In this document: piece after piece, positions 1-6,822 of the stretch | Layout of the letters: each line of letters begins with the position of its first letter | Position numbering within the stretch: the stretch's first letter is position 1 | DNA from: Gammaproteobacteria bacterium | GTDB lineage: Bacteria > Pseudomonadota > Gammaproteobacteria > QOAV01 | Direction: 5' to 3' | DNA length: 16,194 nt | NCBI GenBank assembly: GCA_027067235.1 | Contig: JALXFQ010000270.1 | Coordinates: 1 to 16,194 of the forward strand | The notes under the pieces: model-generated | Databases searched by the model: none | Seen by the model: the letters and a program-made list of their open reading frames with translations, nothing else | Told to the model about the DNA's origin: nothing | Position numbers and translations under genes: made by a program

Positions 1-722
1 AGGCATTGTTTGCCAGTCCGCGCCTGAAAGCAGTCATCTGCAATTCGCGCATGGTCAAAAACGAAATCCGCCACTGGTTCGACTACCCCGGGGAGCGCCT
101 GCATGTGATCTACAACGGCGTGGATCAGTCGGTTTTTTCCCCCGCCACTCGCGTCTCGCGGCAGGCGCTGCTGGCGCAGACCGGCATCAGCGGCCAGCCG
201 TTCGTGTTTCTGTTTGTCGGCTCCGGTTTCGAGCGCAAGGGCCTGGCGACAGCGTTACAGGCGCTGGCGCAGGCAGGCGGGAACAGTTGCCTGCTGGTGA
301 TAGGCGTGGACAAGAACACGGCCCGTTACCAGCGCCTGGCGCGGCGGCTGGGCGTTGCCGCGCGGGTGTTTTTTCTGGGCCGTAAGAATCAGCCAGAGGG
401 CTATTACGGCGCGGCCGATGCCTTGCTGCTTCCCACCCTCTACGATCCTTTTCCCAATGTCTGCACCGAGGCCTTTGCTTCCGGGCTGCCGGTGCTTACC
501 AGCAACAAATGCGGCGCGGCGGAGCTGATTGTCAACGGTCGCAACGGTTATGTGGCCGATGCCCTGGATGTGGCGGCTTTCGCCGCTGACATGAAAACAG
601 TCATGGCGCATGGCCGGGATCACTATTCCGCGCAGGCCGTCGCCACGACAAAGGATCTGACGTTAAACAATATGGTTGATAAAATAATATCCCTGTACGA
701 CCAGATACTGGAGCGGCCATGA
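1..722 (+). CDS. WaaG-like GT4 glycosyltransferase, 5'-truncated by the window edge
   Basis: About 240 residues of the C-terminal part of a family 4 retaining glycosyltransferase. The frame is open to base 1, so the true start lies upstream and the TTG at 6 is not a start. The segment ICNSRMVKNEIRHWF followed by HVIYNGVD matches the linker before the C-terminal Rossmann domain of WaaG/RfaG-type LPS core glucosyltransferases. FLFVGSGFERKG is the usual start of the nucleotide-sugar domain. The EX7E-type motif appears as DPFPNVCTE with the first acid being Asp, followed by AFASGLPVLTSNKCGAAELI. Enzymes of this kind act on the cytoplasmic face of the inner membrane, transferring a sugar from a nucleotide donor to growing LPS core. 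The stop overlaps the next start (ATGA at 719-722), so the two genes are translationally coupled. The exact sugar and acceptor cannot be read from the sequence. Confidence 0.85.
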   Translation, partial: ALFASPRLKAVICNSRMVKNEIRHWFDYPGERLHVIYNGVDQSVFSPATRVSRQALLAQTGISGQPFVFLFVGSGFERKGLATALQALAQAGGNSCLLVIGVDKNTARYQRLARRLGVAARVFFLGRKNQPEGYYGAADALLLPTLYDPFPNVCTEAFASGLPVLTSNKCGAAELIVNGRNGYVADALDVAAFAADMKTVMAHGRDHYSAQAVATTKDLTLNNMVDKIISLYDQILERP

Positions 723-1813
723 AAATACTGCATACCGAGGCATCCCGCGGCTGGGGCGGGCAGGAGATCCGCATTCTGAACGAAACCGCGGGCATGATGC
801 AGCGCGGCCATGCGGTAAAGATCGCCTGTACGCCGGGATCGAATATTGCCCGGGAAGCCAGGGCCAGGGGCATCGAGGTGGTCGAGCTGGCGCTGGAAAA
901 GCCCTCTTTTTCCGCGGCGCTGGCCTTGCGGCGACAGCTTAGAGCCGAACCGGTGGACATCATCAATACGCACAGTTCTGCTGACAGCTGGCTGGCGGCG
1001 GCCGCCACCCGCTATTGGCGCGGCCGGCCGAAGATAGTCAGAACACGTCATATTTCGGCGCCGGTGGCGAAACACTGGCTGGCGCGATGGCTGTACCAGA
1101 ACGCCACCGACCATATCGTCACCACCGGTGAACGGCTGCGTCAGACCCTGATCAGCGACAACGGCATCGACGCCGCGCATGTGACCTCCATACCCACCGG
1201 CGTCGATACCGGCTATTTTGCGCCCGGCGACCAGGCCCGGGCGCGCGCCGCTCTCGGCCTGCCGCAAAGCGGCCTGATTATCGGCATTGTCGCCACCCTG
1301 CGCAGCTGGAAGGGCCACGCCTGCCTGCTGGACGCTTTTGCCGGGCTGGGCCGGGATGACGTCCATCTGCTCATCGTCGGAGACGGACCGCAGCGGGAAA
1401 ACCTGACGCAGCGTATAGACCAGCTGGGCCTGCAGCGCAGAGTGTCGCTGCCGGGCAATCAGGCCGACGTGCGCCCGTGGCTGCAGGCCATGGATATTTT
1501 CACCCTGCCTTCCTGGGCCAATGAAGGCGTGCCACAAGGCATCATGCAGGCCATGGCCTGTGAACTGCCCGTGGTTTCAACCCCGGTGGGCAGCATAGAC
1601 GAGCTGGTGGTAGACGGCGAAACCGGCCTCATGACTGAACCAAAAAACGCCACGGCGCTGGCCGCGGCCCTGTCGCGCCTGCTGGAAGATAAAAACCTGC
1701 GCAGACAACTGGGCCGCGCCGCGCGGCAGCGGGTAGAGCAGCAGTTCACCGACACCGTCATGCTGGACCGGATGGAGGCGGTGTTTGAAAAGACGGTGGA
1801 CAGTGATTGGTGA
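719..1813 (+). CDS. GT4 family glycosyltransferase (LPS core/surface glycan type)
   Basis: A complete 364-residue GT-B fold glycosyltransferase. The N-terminal Rossmann half opens with MKILHTEASRGWGGQEIRIL, a form common in LPS-core GT4 enzymes, where the Gly-rich loop contacts the acceptor or donor. The C-terminal half shows VATLRSWKGH (about 191-200), LLIVGDGPQREN (about 217-228) and the donor-site segment NEGVPQGIMQAMACELPVVS (268-287). In the EX7E motif the second Glu is Gln (E269 to Q277). Related enzymes with GVPQ and a Gln here seem familiar, so it is probably still active. It starts inside the stop of the preceding glycosyltransferase. Its last codons and stop form the left arm of a long inverted repeat (1803-1847), so the extreme C-terminus TVDSDW may be repeat-derived. 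Substrates are unknown. Confidence 0.85.
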   Translation: MKILHTEASRGWGGQEIRILNETAGMMQRGHAVKIACTPGSNIAREARARGIEVVELALEKPSFSAALALRRQLRAEPVDIINTHSSADSWLAAAATRYWRGRPKIVRTRHISAPVAKHWLARWLYQNATDHIVTTGERLRQTLISDNGIDAAHVTSIPTGVDTGYFAPGDQARARAALGLPQSGLIIGIVATLRSWKGHACLLDAFAGLGRDDVHLLIVGDGPQRENLTQRIDQLGLQRRVSLPGNQADVRPWLQAMDIFTLPSWANEGVPQGIMQAMACELPVVSTPVGSIDELVVDGETGLMTEPKNATALAAALSRLLEDKNLRRQLGRAARQRVEQQFTDTVMLDRMEAVFEKTVDSDW

Positions 1814-1847
1814 TTGGCGATTAGCAAAGACGCCGCTCACCAATCAC
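1803..1847. terminator. Inverted repeat between convergent genes, possible bidirectional terminator
   Basis: GTGATTGGTGA (1803-1813) is exactly complementary to TCACCAATCAC (1837-1847). Inside it, GGCG (1816-1819) pairs with CGCC (1831-1834) across a 2x2 internal loop, leaving an 11-nt apical loop. The left arm contains the last codons and the TGA of the glycosyltransferase gene. The converging haem-protein gene ends at 1853. There is no U-tract on either side, so this is not a canonical intrinsic terminator. It could stall both transcripts or be a copy of a dispersed intergenic repeat (GATTGGTGATTGGCGATTAG has a heptamer-like rhythm). Confidence 0.5.
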
Positions 1848-1852
1848 GCCAG

Positions 1853-2419
1853 CTACTGAATCGGCTGTTTGATGGTAAACGCGCCGCGGATATCGCCGAG
1901 CTTGAAACCGGTGGCCTGGTCTTCGGGGTAGAGTTCTTTCAGTTTTGCCGCGACTTCCGGGGCCAGTTTTTCACCATGGCAGGTCAGGCACACTGCGCCG
2001 GTGGGGATGGCCTTCATGTAACGAAAGGTCTTTTTGCCGTCGGTTTCGACGACTTCCGAGTATTCCATTTTTTTCGGGTCTTCGCCGGCCGCCTTGCGTT
2101 GCTCGAACTGATTCAGCACCGCCAGCTCCCATTGATCCGGCTTGTTGGCCGGGTTACGGGTTTTCAGCGCGGTGCGGCCGATTTCCCAGCCTTTCTGTTT
2201 CGACACCTCGCTGGTGATTTGCGGCGCTTTGGTATGGCAGATGCCGATGGCGTTGACCGGGCCGCCTGCCTTCATGCCGGCCTGCAGCTCGCCTTTCAGC
2301 TGGGTCATGAATGACTTGACTGCGGCGCGGCTGGCTTCGATGCGCGGGGTCAGGTCCTCGCTGGCCTGGGCGACGCCGGCGGCGAGCAGGATTGCGCTGG
2401 TCAGGATGGCTTTTTTCAT
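1853..2419 (-). CDS. Periplasmic DUF3365 (Tll0287-like) c-type haem protein
   Basis: A 188-residue exported protein. The signal peptide covers about residues 1-19, ending AQA before SEDL. The Tll0287-like haem domain (DUF3365) fills the rest. CLTCH (C144, C147, H148) is a classical c-type haem attachment site. Upstream, NAIGICHTKAPQI places Cys61 where cyanobacterial Tll0287 has its unusual Cys axial haem ligand, with the His of CXXCH as the other ligand. The ending LGDIRGAFTIKQPI is typical of the family. It should sit in the periplasm and act in redox sensing or electron transfer; the partner is unknown. The domain is often fused to sensor kinases, but here it stands alone. GAGGA lies 6 nt before the ATG at 2419. 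It is read in the same direction as the two genes upstream but has a 143-nt gap and possibly its own promoter. Confidence 0.85.
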   Translation of the reverse strand: MKKAILTSAILLAAGVAQASEDLTPRIEASRAAVKSFMTQLKGELQAGMKAGGPVNAIGICHTKAPQITSEVSKQKGWEIGRTALKTRNPANKPDQWELAVLNQFEQRKAAGEDPKKMEYSEVVETDGKKTFRYMKAIPTGAVCLTCHGEKLAPEVAAKLKELYPEDQATGFKLGDIRGAFTIKQPIQ

Positions 2420-2455
2420 GGTGATTCCTCATGTTATGGGTGATCGGATACGGCA

Positions 2456-2484
2456 CAGATAGGGTTGCCGATGCCGGTTTTCAA
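2456..2484 (-). promoter_or_regulatory. Possible promoter for the haem protein gene
   Basis: On the minus strand TTGAAA (2479-2484) is followed after 17 nt by TATCTG (2456-2461). The -35 matches the sigma70 consensus at five of six bases, the -10 at only three. It lies 37 nt before the start codon. The rest of the 143-nt gap (2420-2562) holds the ribosome binding site and nothing else I can identify. Confidence 0.3.
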
Positions 2485-2562
2485 TCGTGTGAGCGCCGGA
2501 TTATGTATGGTTTCGAGGCAGAACGGCGGCTGAAGCGCTGCGGCAAGGCCCGGGCCGGCGGC

Positions 2563-3591
2563 TTACTGTAACAGCAACAGCCACGGCGCGACCATGGGCG
2601 CGGCGCCATTGCCGGGTGTACCGGGTCCGCCTGGCGCGGCCGGCCGCACCTGACCGGAGTCGGGATTCAGCATCAGCGAACGGACATCAACAGCCTCGAA
2701 GTCGTTGCCGGTCAGCTGTTTCAGTTCACGCAGCTGGTCATTGTCCCAGCGCGAGTCGGGCGCGCCGGACAGAAACCAGGACGAGCCATTGTCCGCCAGG
2801 ATGATGCCGTATTTTTTCATGGCCCGCAGTATCACCTGGACAGGAGGAGAATATGCGCTGATGTTGAATCCGGGCTTGAGACGGAAAATCTGCCCCATGG
2901 GCGGGTAGTGCGCGGCGGTCAGGGATGAGGCGTAATGCCGCGCCGGCCAGACATAGTCTTTGCGGGTTTGCGGCGCGGTAAAGCGTATGGCGTGGTGGAT
3001 GGCGCCAGCGGCCACTTCCTGGTAACGCACCAGCCCCGGCAGTATGGGAAGCCCGGCGGCATCGGCCGATGTCCAGCCGGCGGGCCGCAGGGCGTTGCTG
3101 TTCAGGTGAAAGATCGCGCCGCTGCCCGCATGCCAGCCGGAGCCCGACTGATAGCTGGCGTTGAACAATTCGTATAATGTGCAACTGTCTTTTTGCAGAA
3201 TCAGTATATGCCGGTCGCCGGTTCCGGCGGGGCCGCCCTCGATCTGCGGGTTGGGCGGTATGGGATAGGGCCCGGCGTCGCTTTCGCTGGCGTAGGTGAA
3301 AGAGACGCTGACGCCAGGCTGTTGTCCGTCGACGATATCGTAGGGGATGCCGATGGGACCGCCGTTCCAGGTGCCGGAGCCGAAATCCGGGTGAAAATGG
3401 GCGTTTCTGCCGATGGTGTTGATATAGTCGTCCGAACGCGGATCGACCGGCAGGCTGTCGATGGGCGTGTTCCAGATGTTGTTGGCCGGGAAAACCGGAC
3501 AGCCGGACAGCTGCGGGCTGGCCGCCGCGGCTGCGGCACTCAGTACGGACAGGGCAAGAAACAGCGTGTGTAAATTCTTCATCGGACTCAT
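2563..3591 (-). CDS. Secreted protein of unknown function
   Basis: A 342-residue protein with a clear signal peptide (LHTLFLALSVLSAAAAAA, cleaved near residue 24). I do not recognise a named family. Visible landmarks are FPANNIWNTPIDSLPVDP (34-51), NAHFHPDFGSGTWNGGPIGIPY (63-84), the paired His in AGAIHHAIRFT (195-205), WPARHYAS (215-222), and ADNGSSWFLSGAPDSRWDND (266-285). C31 and C137 are two Cys in the mature part. The conserved-looking His, Asp and Trp residues suggest a globular extracellular or periplasmic domain. The end is unusual: a Gly/Pro-rich linker (about 318-331) and a short hydrophobic tail MVAPWLLLLQ with no basic residues after it, so it is not a standard sorting signal. The start may be the ATG at 3591 or 3582; neither has a strong ribosome binding site. 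Confidence 0.65.
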   Translation of the reverse strand: MSPMKNLHTLFLALSVLSAAAAAASPQLSGCPVFPANNIWNTPIDSLPVDPRSDDYINTIGRNAHFHPDFGSGTWNGGPIGIPYDIVDGQQPGVSVSFTYASESDAGPYPIPPNPQIEGGPAGTGDRHILILQKDSCTLYELFNASYQSGSGWHAGSGAIFHLNSNALRPAGWTSADAAGLPILPGLVRYQEVAAGAIHHAIRFTAPQTRKDYVWPARHYASSLTAAHYPPMGQIFRLKPGFNISAYSPPVQVILRAMKKYGIILADNGSSWFLSGAPDSRWDNDQLRELKQLTGNDFEAVDVRSLMLNPDSGQVRPAAPGGPGTPGNGAAPMVAPWLLLLQ

Positions 3592-3677
3592 GTCAGAAAG
3601 GCTGCAAGATGAAGTGGCCTTGTCCCATTACTAGCACGTCCGGGCGGCAGGCGCCAATATTCGCTGCCGCGCCGGCT

Positions 3678-5630
3678 TCAGTAAATCAGGCTCATCATCA
3701 CCATCATCACGATCAGGAACAGTATGGTCATGACGCCGCCGGCGCGCATGAAATCCGGTACCCGGTAGCCGCCGGGGCCCATGATCAGGGCGTTGACCTG
3801 GTGAGTGGGAATCAGGAAAGAATTGGACGTGGCGATGGCCACGGTGAGGGCGAACACCGCCGGGTTTGCGCCTGCGCCGATGGCCATGTTCACCGCCAGC
3901 GGCACCAGCAGCACGGTAGCGCCGACATTGGACATGACCAGAGTGAAAAAAGTACTGAGCGCCGCGACGGTCAGCTGCAATCCCCAGGTCGGTACGTCGC
4001 CGAGCATGGTCAGGGTCTGGTCGGCGATCCATTTGGCGGTGCCGCTGGTTTCCACCGCCAGACCGAGGGGAATCAGGCTGGCCAGCAGGAACACGGTTTT
4101 CCAGCTCACCGCTTCATAGGCTTCGTCGATGTGCAGTACACCCGAAAGCACCATGCCCATGGCGCCGGTAAGCAGGGCCACGGAAAGACGCAGGTCGGTG
4201 AACAGTACCAGGCCCAGGGCAATGGCAAAGAACAGGCCGGCCCAGCCAACTTTTTCCGGGCGCAGTTCTTCGTGCGGATATTCTGTGGTAATGACCACGA
4301 AATCACGATCCTTTTCCAGCACCTGCAGCGCCTGCCAGGTCACATGCACGATCAGGGTGTCGCCGCCCTGAAACGGCATGTCGCGTATGCCTTCGCCCTC
4401 CTCATAGACCTTGCCCTGGCGGTACAGGCCGATGATGGCGGCACCATAGCGCTGACGAAACCAGACATCCTTGGCGGATTTGCCGATCAGTGAAGATGAC
4501 GGCGGAATGACCAGTTCGGCGATACCCGACCTGGCCGGAGAAAGCACTTCCGCCAGCGCATGCAGCTGCCGCCTTCGGCGCGCCCTGTTCCTGTCACAGA
4601 ATTCCTGGATGGCGTAGGGCGTACCGACGATGCCCAGCACCGCGCCACGATTGATGGTAACGTCACGGTCGATCTTGTTGGCGCCGATGAGCAGCTCGTC
4701 GCCCGTCAGTATGGCGACAATGCGCACCTTGAATTCTTCCTCGACTTCCAGCACATGGCGGCCCACCAGCGGCGAGTCTTCCTCCAGCGCCACTTCGTTG
4801 ATGTCGTATTTCAGGCCATAGATCCTGGACAGATAGTTCAGCGTGCCCTCACCCATGACATTGGCCTGTTTGCCGTCTGTCTCCGGCAGCACAAAGCGCC
4901 CGGCCAGCACGAAATACAGCACGCCGGTGGCGACCAGCGCCAGACCCACTGGCGTTACCGAGAACAGCGACCAGGTGTTCATGTGCTGCTCCGGCGGCAG
5001 GGCGGCGTTGGAGTTGAGTATCAGGTCATTGAGCAGGATCAGTGGTGATGACCCGACCATGGACACCGTACCACCGAGTATGGCGCAGAAGCCCATGGGC
5101 ATGAGCAGGCGCGACAGGGGTATGCCGGAACGCGCGGCAATCCGGCTGACCACCGGCAGGAACAGAGCGGCCGCGCCCACGTTCTGCATAAACGAGGAAA
5201 TGATCGCCACGGTGCTGGAAATGATCGGGATGATGCGCTTTTCACTGGTGCCGCCGATGTTCAGGATGAAGGCGGCGACCTTGCTCATGAGGCCGGTTTT
5301 GTCCAGTCCGGCGCCGATAATCATCACCGCGATGATGGACATGACGGCGTTACTGGAGAAACCGTCGAACAAATGCCGGTTGTCCACCAGGCCCTTTTCC
5401 AGCCCCATCAGTGGCGCCAGCAGGGTGCTCAGGCCGAGCAGCACCATGATAGTGATGGCGGCCACGTCGACACTGACGATTTCAAAGGCGAACAGATAGA
5501 TGGTGAGAATCAGCAGGGCGCTGACCCAGGCGACTTCGACGGAAGGTACATGTAAAGCAGTGTATGCTGCGAGCAGGGCAAACAGCACGCCCGCCACAAT
5601 TTTTTTTCTCAGCTCCTTGTTGATAAGCAT
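3678..5630 (-). CDS. SLC13-type anion permease with two RCK_C (TrkA-C) domains
   Basis: A 650-residue inner-membrane transporter of the citrate-transporter/SLC13 (DASS) type. The N-terminal membrane half (about 10-245) contains FMQNVGAAALFLPVVSRIAA and MGFCAILGGTVSMVGSSPLI, one of the paired ion/substrate motifs. A cytoplasmic insert carries two RCK_C domains: about 265-345 (VALEEDSPLVGRHVLEVE, VLGIVGT) and about 367-450 (LVIPPSSSLIGKSAKDVW, GDTLIVHV). The C-terminal membrane half (about 462-650) repeats the motif as VMSNVGATVLLVPLAVNMA and TSNSFLIPTHQVNALIMGPG. This architecture occurs in bacterial transporters annotated for sulfate, dicarboxylate or other anions; the substrate here is undetermined. 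The start at 5630 has AGGGAG 4 nt upstream. It is read divergently from the TfoX-like/WYL pair, with a 165-nt shared upstream region. Confidence 0.88.
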   Translation of the reverse strand: MLINKELRKKIVAGVLFALLAAYTALHVPSVEVAWVSALLILTIYLFAFEIVSVDVAAITIMVLLGLSTLLAPLMGLEKGLVDNRHLFDGFSSNAVMSIIAVMIIGAGLDKTGLMSKVAAFILNIGGTSEKRIIPIISSTVAIISSFMQNVGAAALFLPVVSRIAARSGIPLSRLLMPMGFCAILGGTVSMVGSSPLILLNDLILNSNAALPPEQHMNTWSLFSVTPVGLALVATGVLYFVLAGRFVLPETDGKQANVMGEGTLNYLSRIYGLKYDINEVALEEDSPLVGRHVLEVEEEFKVRIVAILTGDELLIGANKIDRDVTINRGAVLGIVGTPYAIQEFCDRNRARRRRQLHALAEVLSPARSGIAELVIPPSSSLIGKSAKDVWFRQRYGAAIIGLYRQGKVYEEGEGIRDMPFQGGDTLIVHVTWQALQVLEKDRDFVVITTEYPHEELRPEKVGWAGLFFAIALGLVLFTDLRLSVALLTGAMGMVLSGVLHIDEAYEAVSWKTVFLLASLIPLGLAVETSGTAKWIADQTLTMLGDVPTWGLQLTVAALSTFFTLVMSNVGATVLLVPLAVNMAIGAGANPAVFALTVAIATSNSFLIPTHQVNALIMGPGGYRVPDFMRAGGVMTILFLIVMMVMMSLIY

Positions 5631-5689
5631 ATGTCTCCCTGGCGTGAGAAAGCGCCTGCAAGCGCCGCTGGTTTTGTTGTTATCGGGAG

Positions 5690-5754
5690 AGTATACAACG
5701 AGTTGAGGCTTTGCGGGAAAGCTGCCCTCATAGATGTTCCATGTTCGCTATAAT
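5690..5754. promoter_or_regulatory. Divergent promoter region between the SLC13 gene and the TfoX-like/WYL pair
   Basis: On the plus strand a perfect TATAAT stands at 5749-5754, about 40 nt before the small TfoX-like frame. No good -35 is visible at 16-18 nt. On the minus strand TATACT (complement of 5690-5695) lies 60 nt before the SLC13 start, with only a weak -35 upstream. The -10 elements are reasonable; the full promoters are inferred. Confidence 0.35.
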
Positions 5755-5795
5755 AAACGTTGTGACTGACAAAACGGTGTCAGCAGCGCAGGGTT

Positions 5796-5951
5796 ATGAT
5801 CGTTGCAATGAATCTGGAAGCCATGAATAATCCTGGATCGGCATTGGTGTCCATGCTGGCGCAAGCAGGCATGGACGCGGCAGATGATTTGAAACGGGCC
5901 GGGGCGGTCGGCGCTTGTCTCCAGCTCGTCGGTGCGGGCGGGGACTCCTGA
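5796..5951 (+). CDS. Small TfoX C-terminal-domain-like protein, probably shortened
   Basis: A 51-codon frame, ATG at 5796 to TGA at 5949. From residue 11 it reads NNPGSALVSMLAQAGMDAAD and continues with DLKRAGAVGACLQLVGAGGDS. This follows the TfoX/Sxy C-terminal domain pattern: a G-x-x-S helix, a Leu-x-x-AG[IM] turn, DL, then GAV and an amphipathic helix. Stand-alone TfoX_C proteins are usually about 80-100 residues with a further helix containing LNLLYAL-like sequence, which is missing here. It is either a relic or a mini form. Its stop is directly followed by the ATG of the WYL regulator (TGAATG), so ribosomes could pass from one to the other. The start is uncertain: ATG at 5823, after GGAAG, would begin exactly at the domain. 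Family recognition is by eye. Confidence 0.5.
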   Translation: MIVAMNLEAMNNPGSALVSMLAQAGMDAADDLKRAGAVGACLQLVGAGGDS

Positions 5952-6647
5952 ATGCGCCGCGCCGACCGCCTGTTCCGCATTATCCAGTTTCTGCGCCATC
6001 GCCGCATCACCACCGCCCGGGCGCTGGCGCAAGAGCTGGAAGTTTCGGTACGCACGATTTACCGTGACATGGACGATCTTTCTGCCTCGGGCATTCCGCT
6101 GTTGTCAGAGCCCGGCAAGGGCTACCGCCTGCTGGATGGTTTTGATCTGCCGCCGCTGATGTTTGATCGCGACGAGCTGACGGCGCTGTTACTGGGCGCG
6201 CGTATGGTGCAGACCTGGAGCGATCCGGTGATGGCGAAAGCGGCCAGAGGACTGGTGGAAAAAGTGGAGTCGGTCATTCCCGACACGCTGAAGGACGAAC
6301 TGGGACGGGCAGATATGACGCCGTTGCGGTTCGAGCCGGCCAGCCGGGAAAGGCAAAATCTCGCCAGTCTGAGACAACTGATTCGTGGGCGGCGCAAGGT
6401 CCGGCTCGGCTATATAAGGCTGGATGGCGAGACCAGTCGCAGGCTGGTCAGGCCATTGGGACTGTTTTTCTGGGGCAAGGTCTGGACGTTGGCGGCCTGG
6501 TGTGAGTTGCGCAGTTCTTTCCGTAGTTTTCGCGTGGACCGGATTGGAGAGATCGTTGCAGAAACGGTTTTCGACGACGAACCCGGCAGGACGCTGCAAG
6601 ACTATATCGATGTTGCTGGCAGGGAAGGCTGCCACGGCCATGACTGA
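5952..6647 (+). CDS. WYL-domain transcription regulator (YafY type, HTH_11)
   Basis: A 231-residue regulator. Residues 1-60 form a winged helix of the HTH_11/DeoR-like type: MRRADRLFRIIQFLRHRR, then TTARALAQELEVSVRTIYRD containing the recognition helix, then a wing at GIPLLSEPGKGYRLL. The WYL domain spans about 148-203 (RKVRLGYIRLDGETSRRLVR to SFRSFRVDRI). The name-giving Trp-Tyr-Leu is WTL here (VWTLAAWC), so Tyr is replaced by Thr. WYL domains sense small ligands, and some bind single-stranded DNA or nucleotides; the ligand here is unknown. GGGCGGGGA upstream lies in the end of the TfoX-like frame and provides the ribosome binding site. The C-terminus ends in CHGHD. It could act on the SLC13 gene divergently or on the fimbrial locus downstream; the sequence does not say which. 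Confidence 0.85.
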   Translation: MRRADRLFRIIQFLRHRRITTARALAQELEVSVRTIYRDMDDLSASGIPLLSEPGKGYRLLDGFDLPPLMFDRDELTALLLGARMVQTWSDPVMAKAARGLVEKVESVIPDTLKDELGRADMTPLRFEPASRERQNLASLRQLIRGRRKVRLGYIRLDGETSRRLVRPLGLFFWGKVWTLAAWCELRSSFRSFRVDRIGEIVAETVFDDEPGRTLQDYIDVAGREGCHGHD

Positions 6648-6822
6648 TACGTGCGGCTGCGCAGGGCGTGATTGAGCTTTCACGCAGAAAATTAGCTAAG
6701 CACAATAAGCCTCTGATCTGTTAGTATGTAAAGCTGAAGCCATGGGGGTGGGCCAAATCAGCTTGTCAGAACATTTTTCCTGTCCCGGTAACGCCGGTCC
6801 CGGCCGCGGGGGGGTAGCGCCA

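Noticed and set aside
623..1537. Minus-strand open frame opposite the second glycosyltransferase
   Set aside because: Low-complexity antisense translation with no motif I recognise. The plus frame has clear GT4 motifs and start/stop overlap with its neighbour.
3609..4493. His-rich plus-strand open frame opposite the SLC13 gene
   Set aside because: The HHHHHH run is the complement of Met/Ile-rich membrane codons of the transporter. The minus frame has full SLC13/RCK_C architecture.
6742..6822. Upstream ATG for the barrel protein
   Set aside because: In frame, but it adds 27 residues not typical of a signal peptide and has a weak ribosome binding site. The GTG at 6823 gives a standard signal sequence. 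Not fully excluded.
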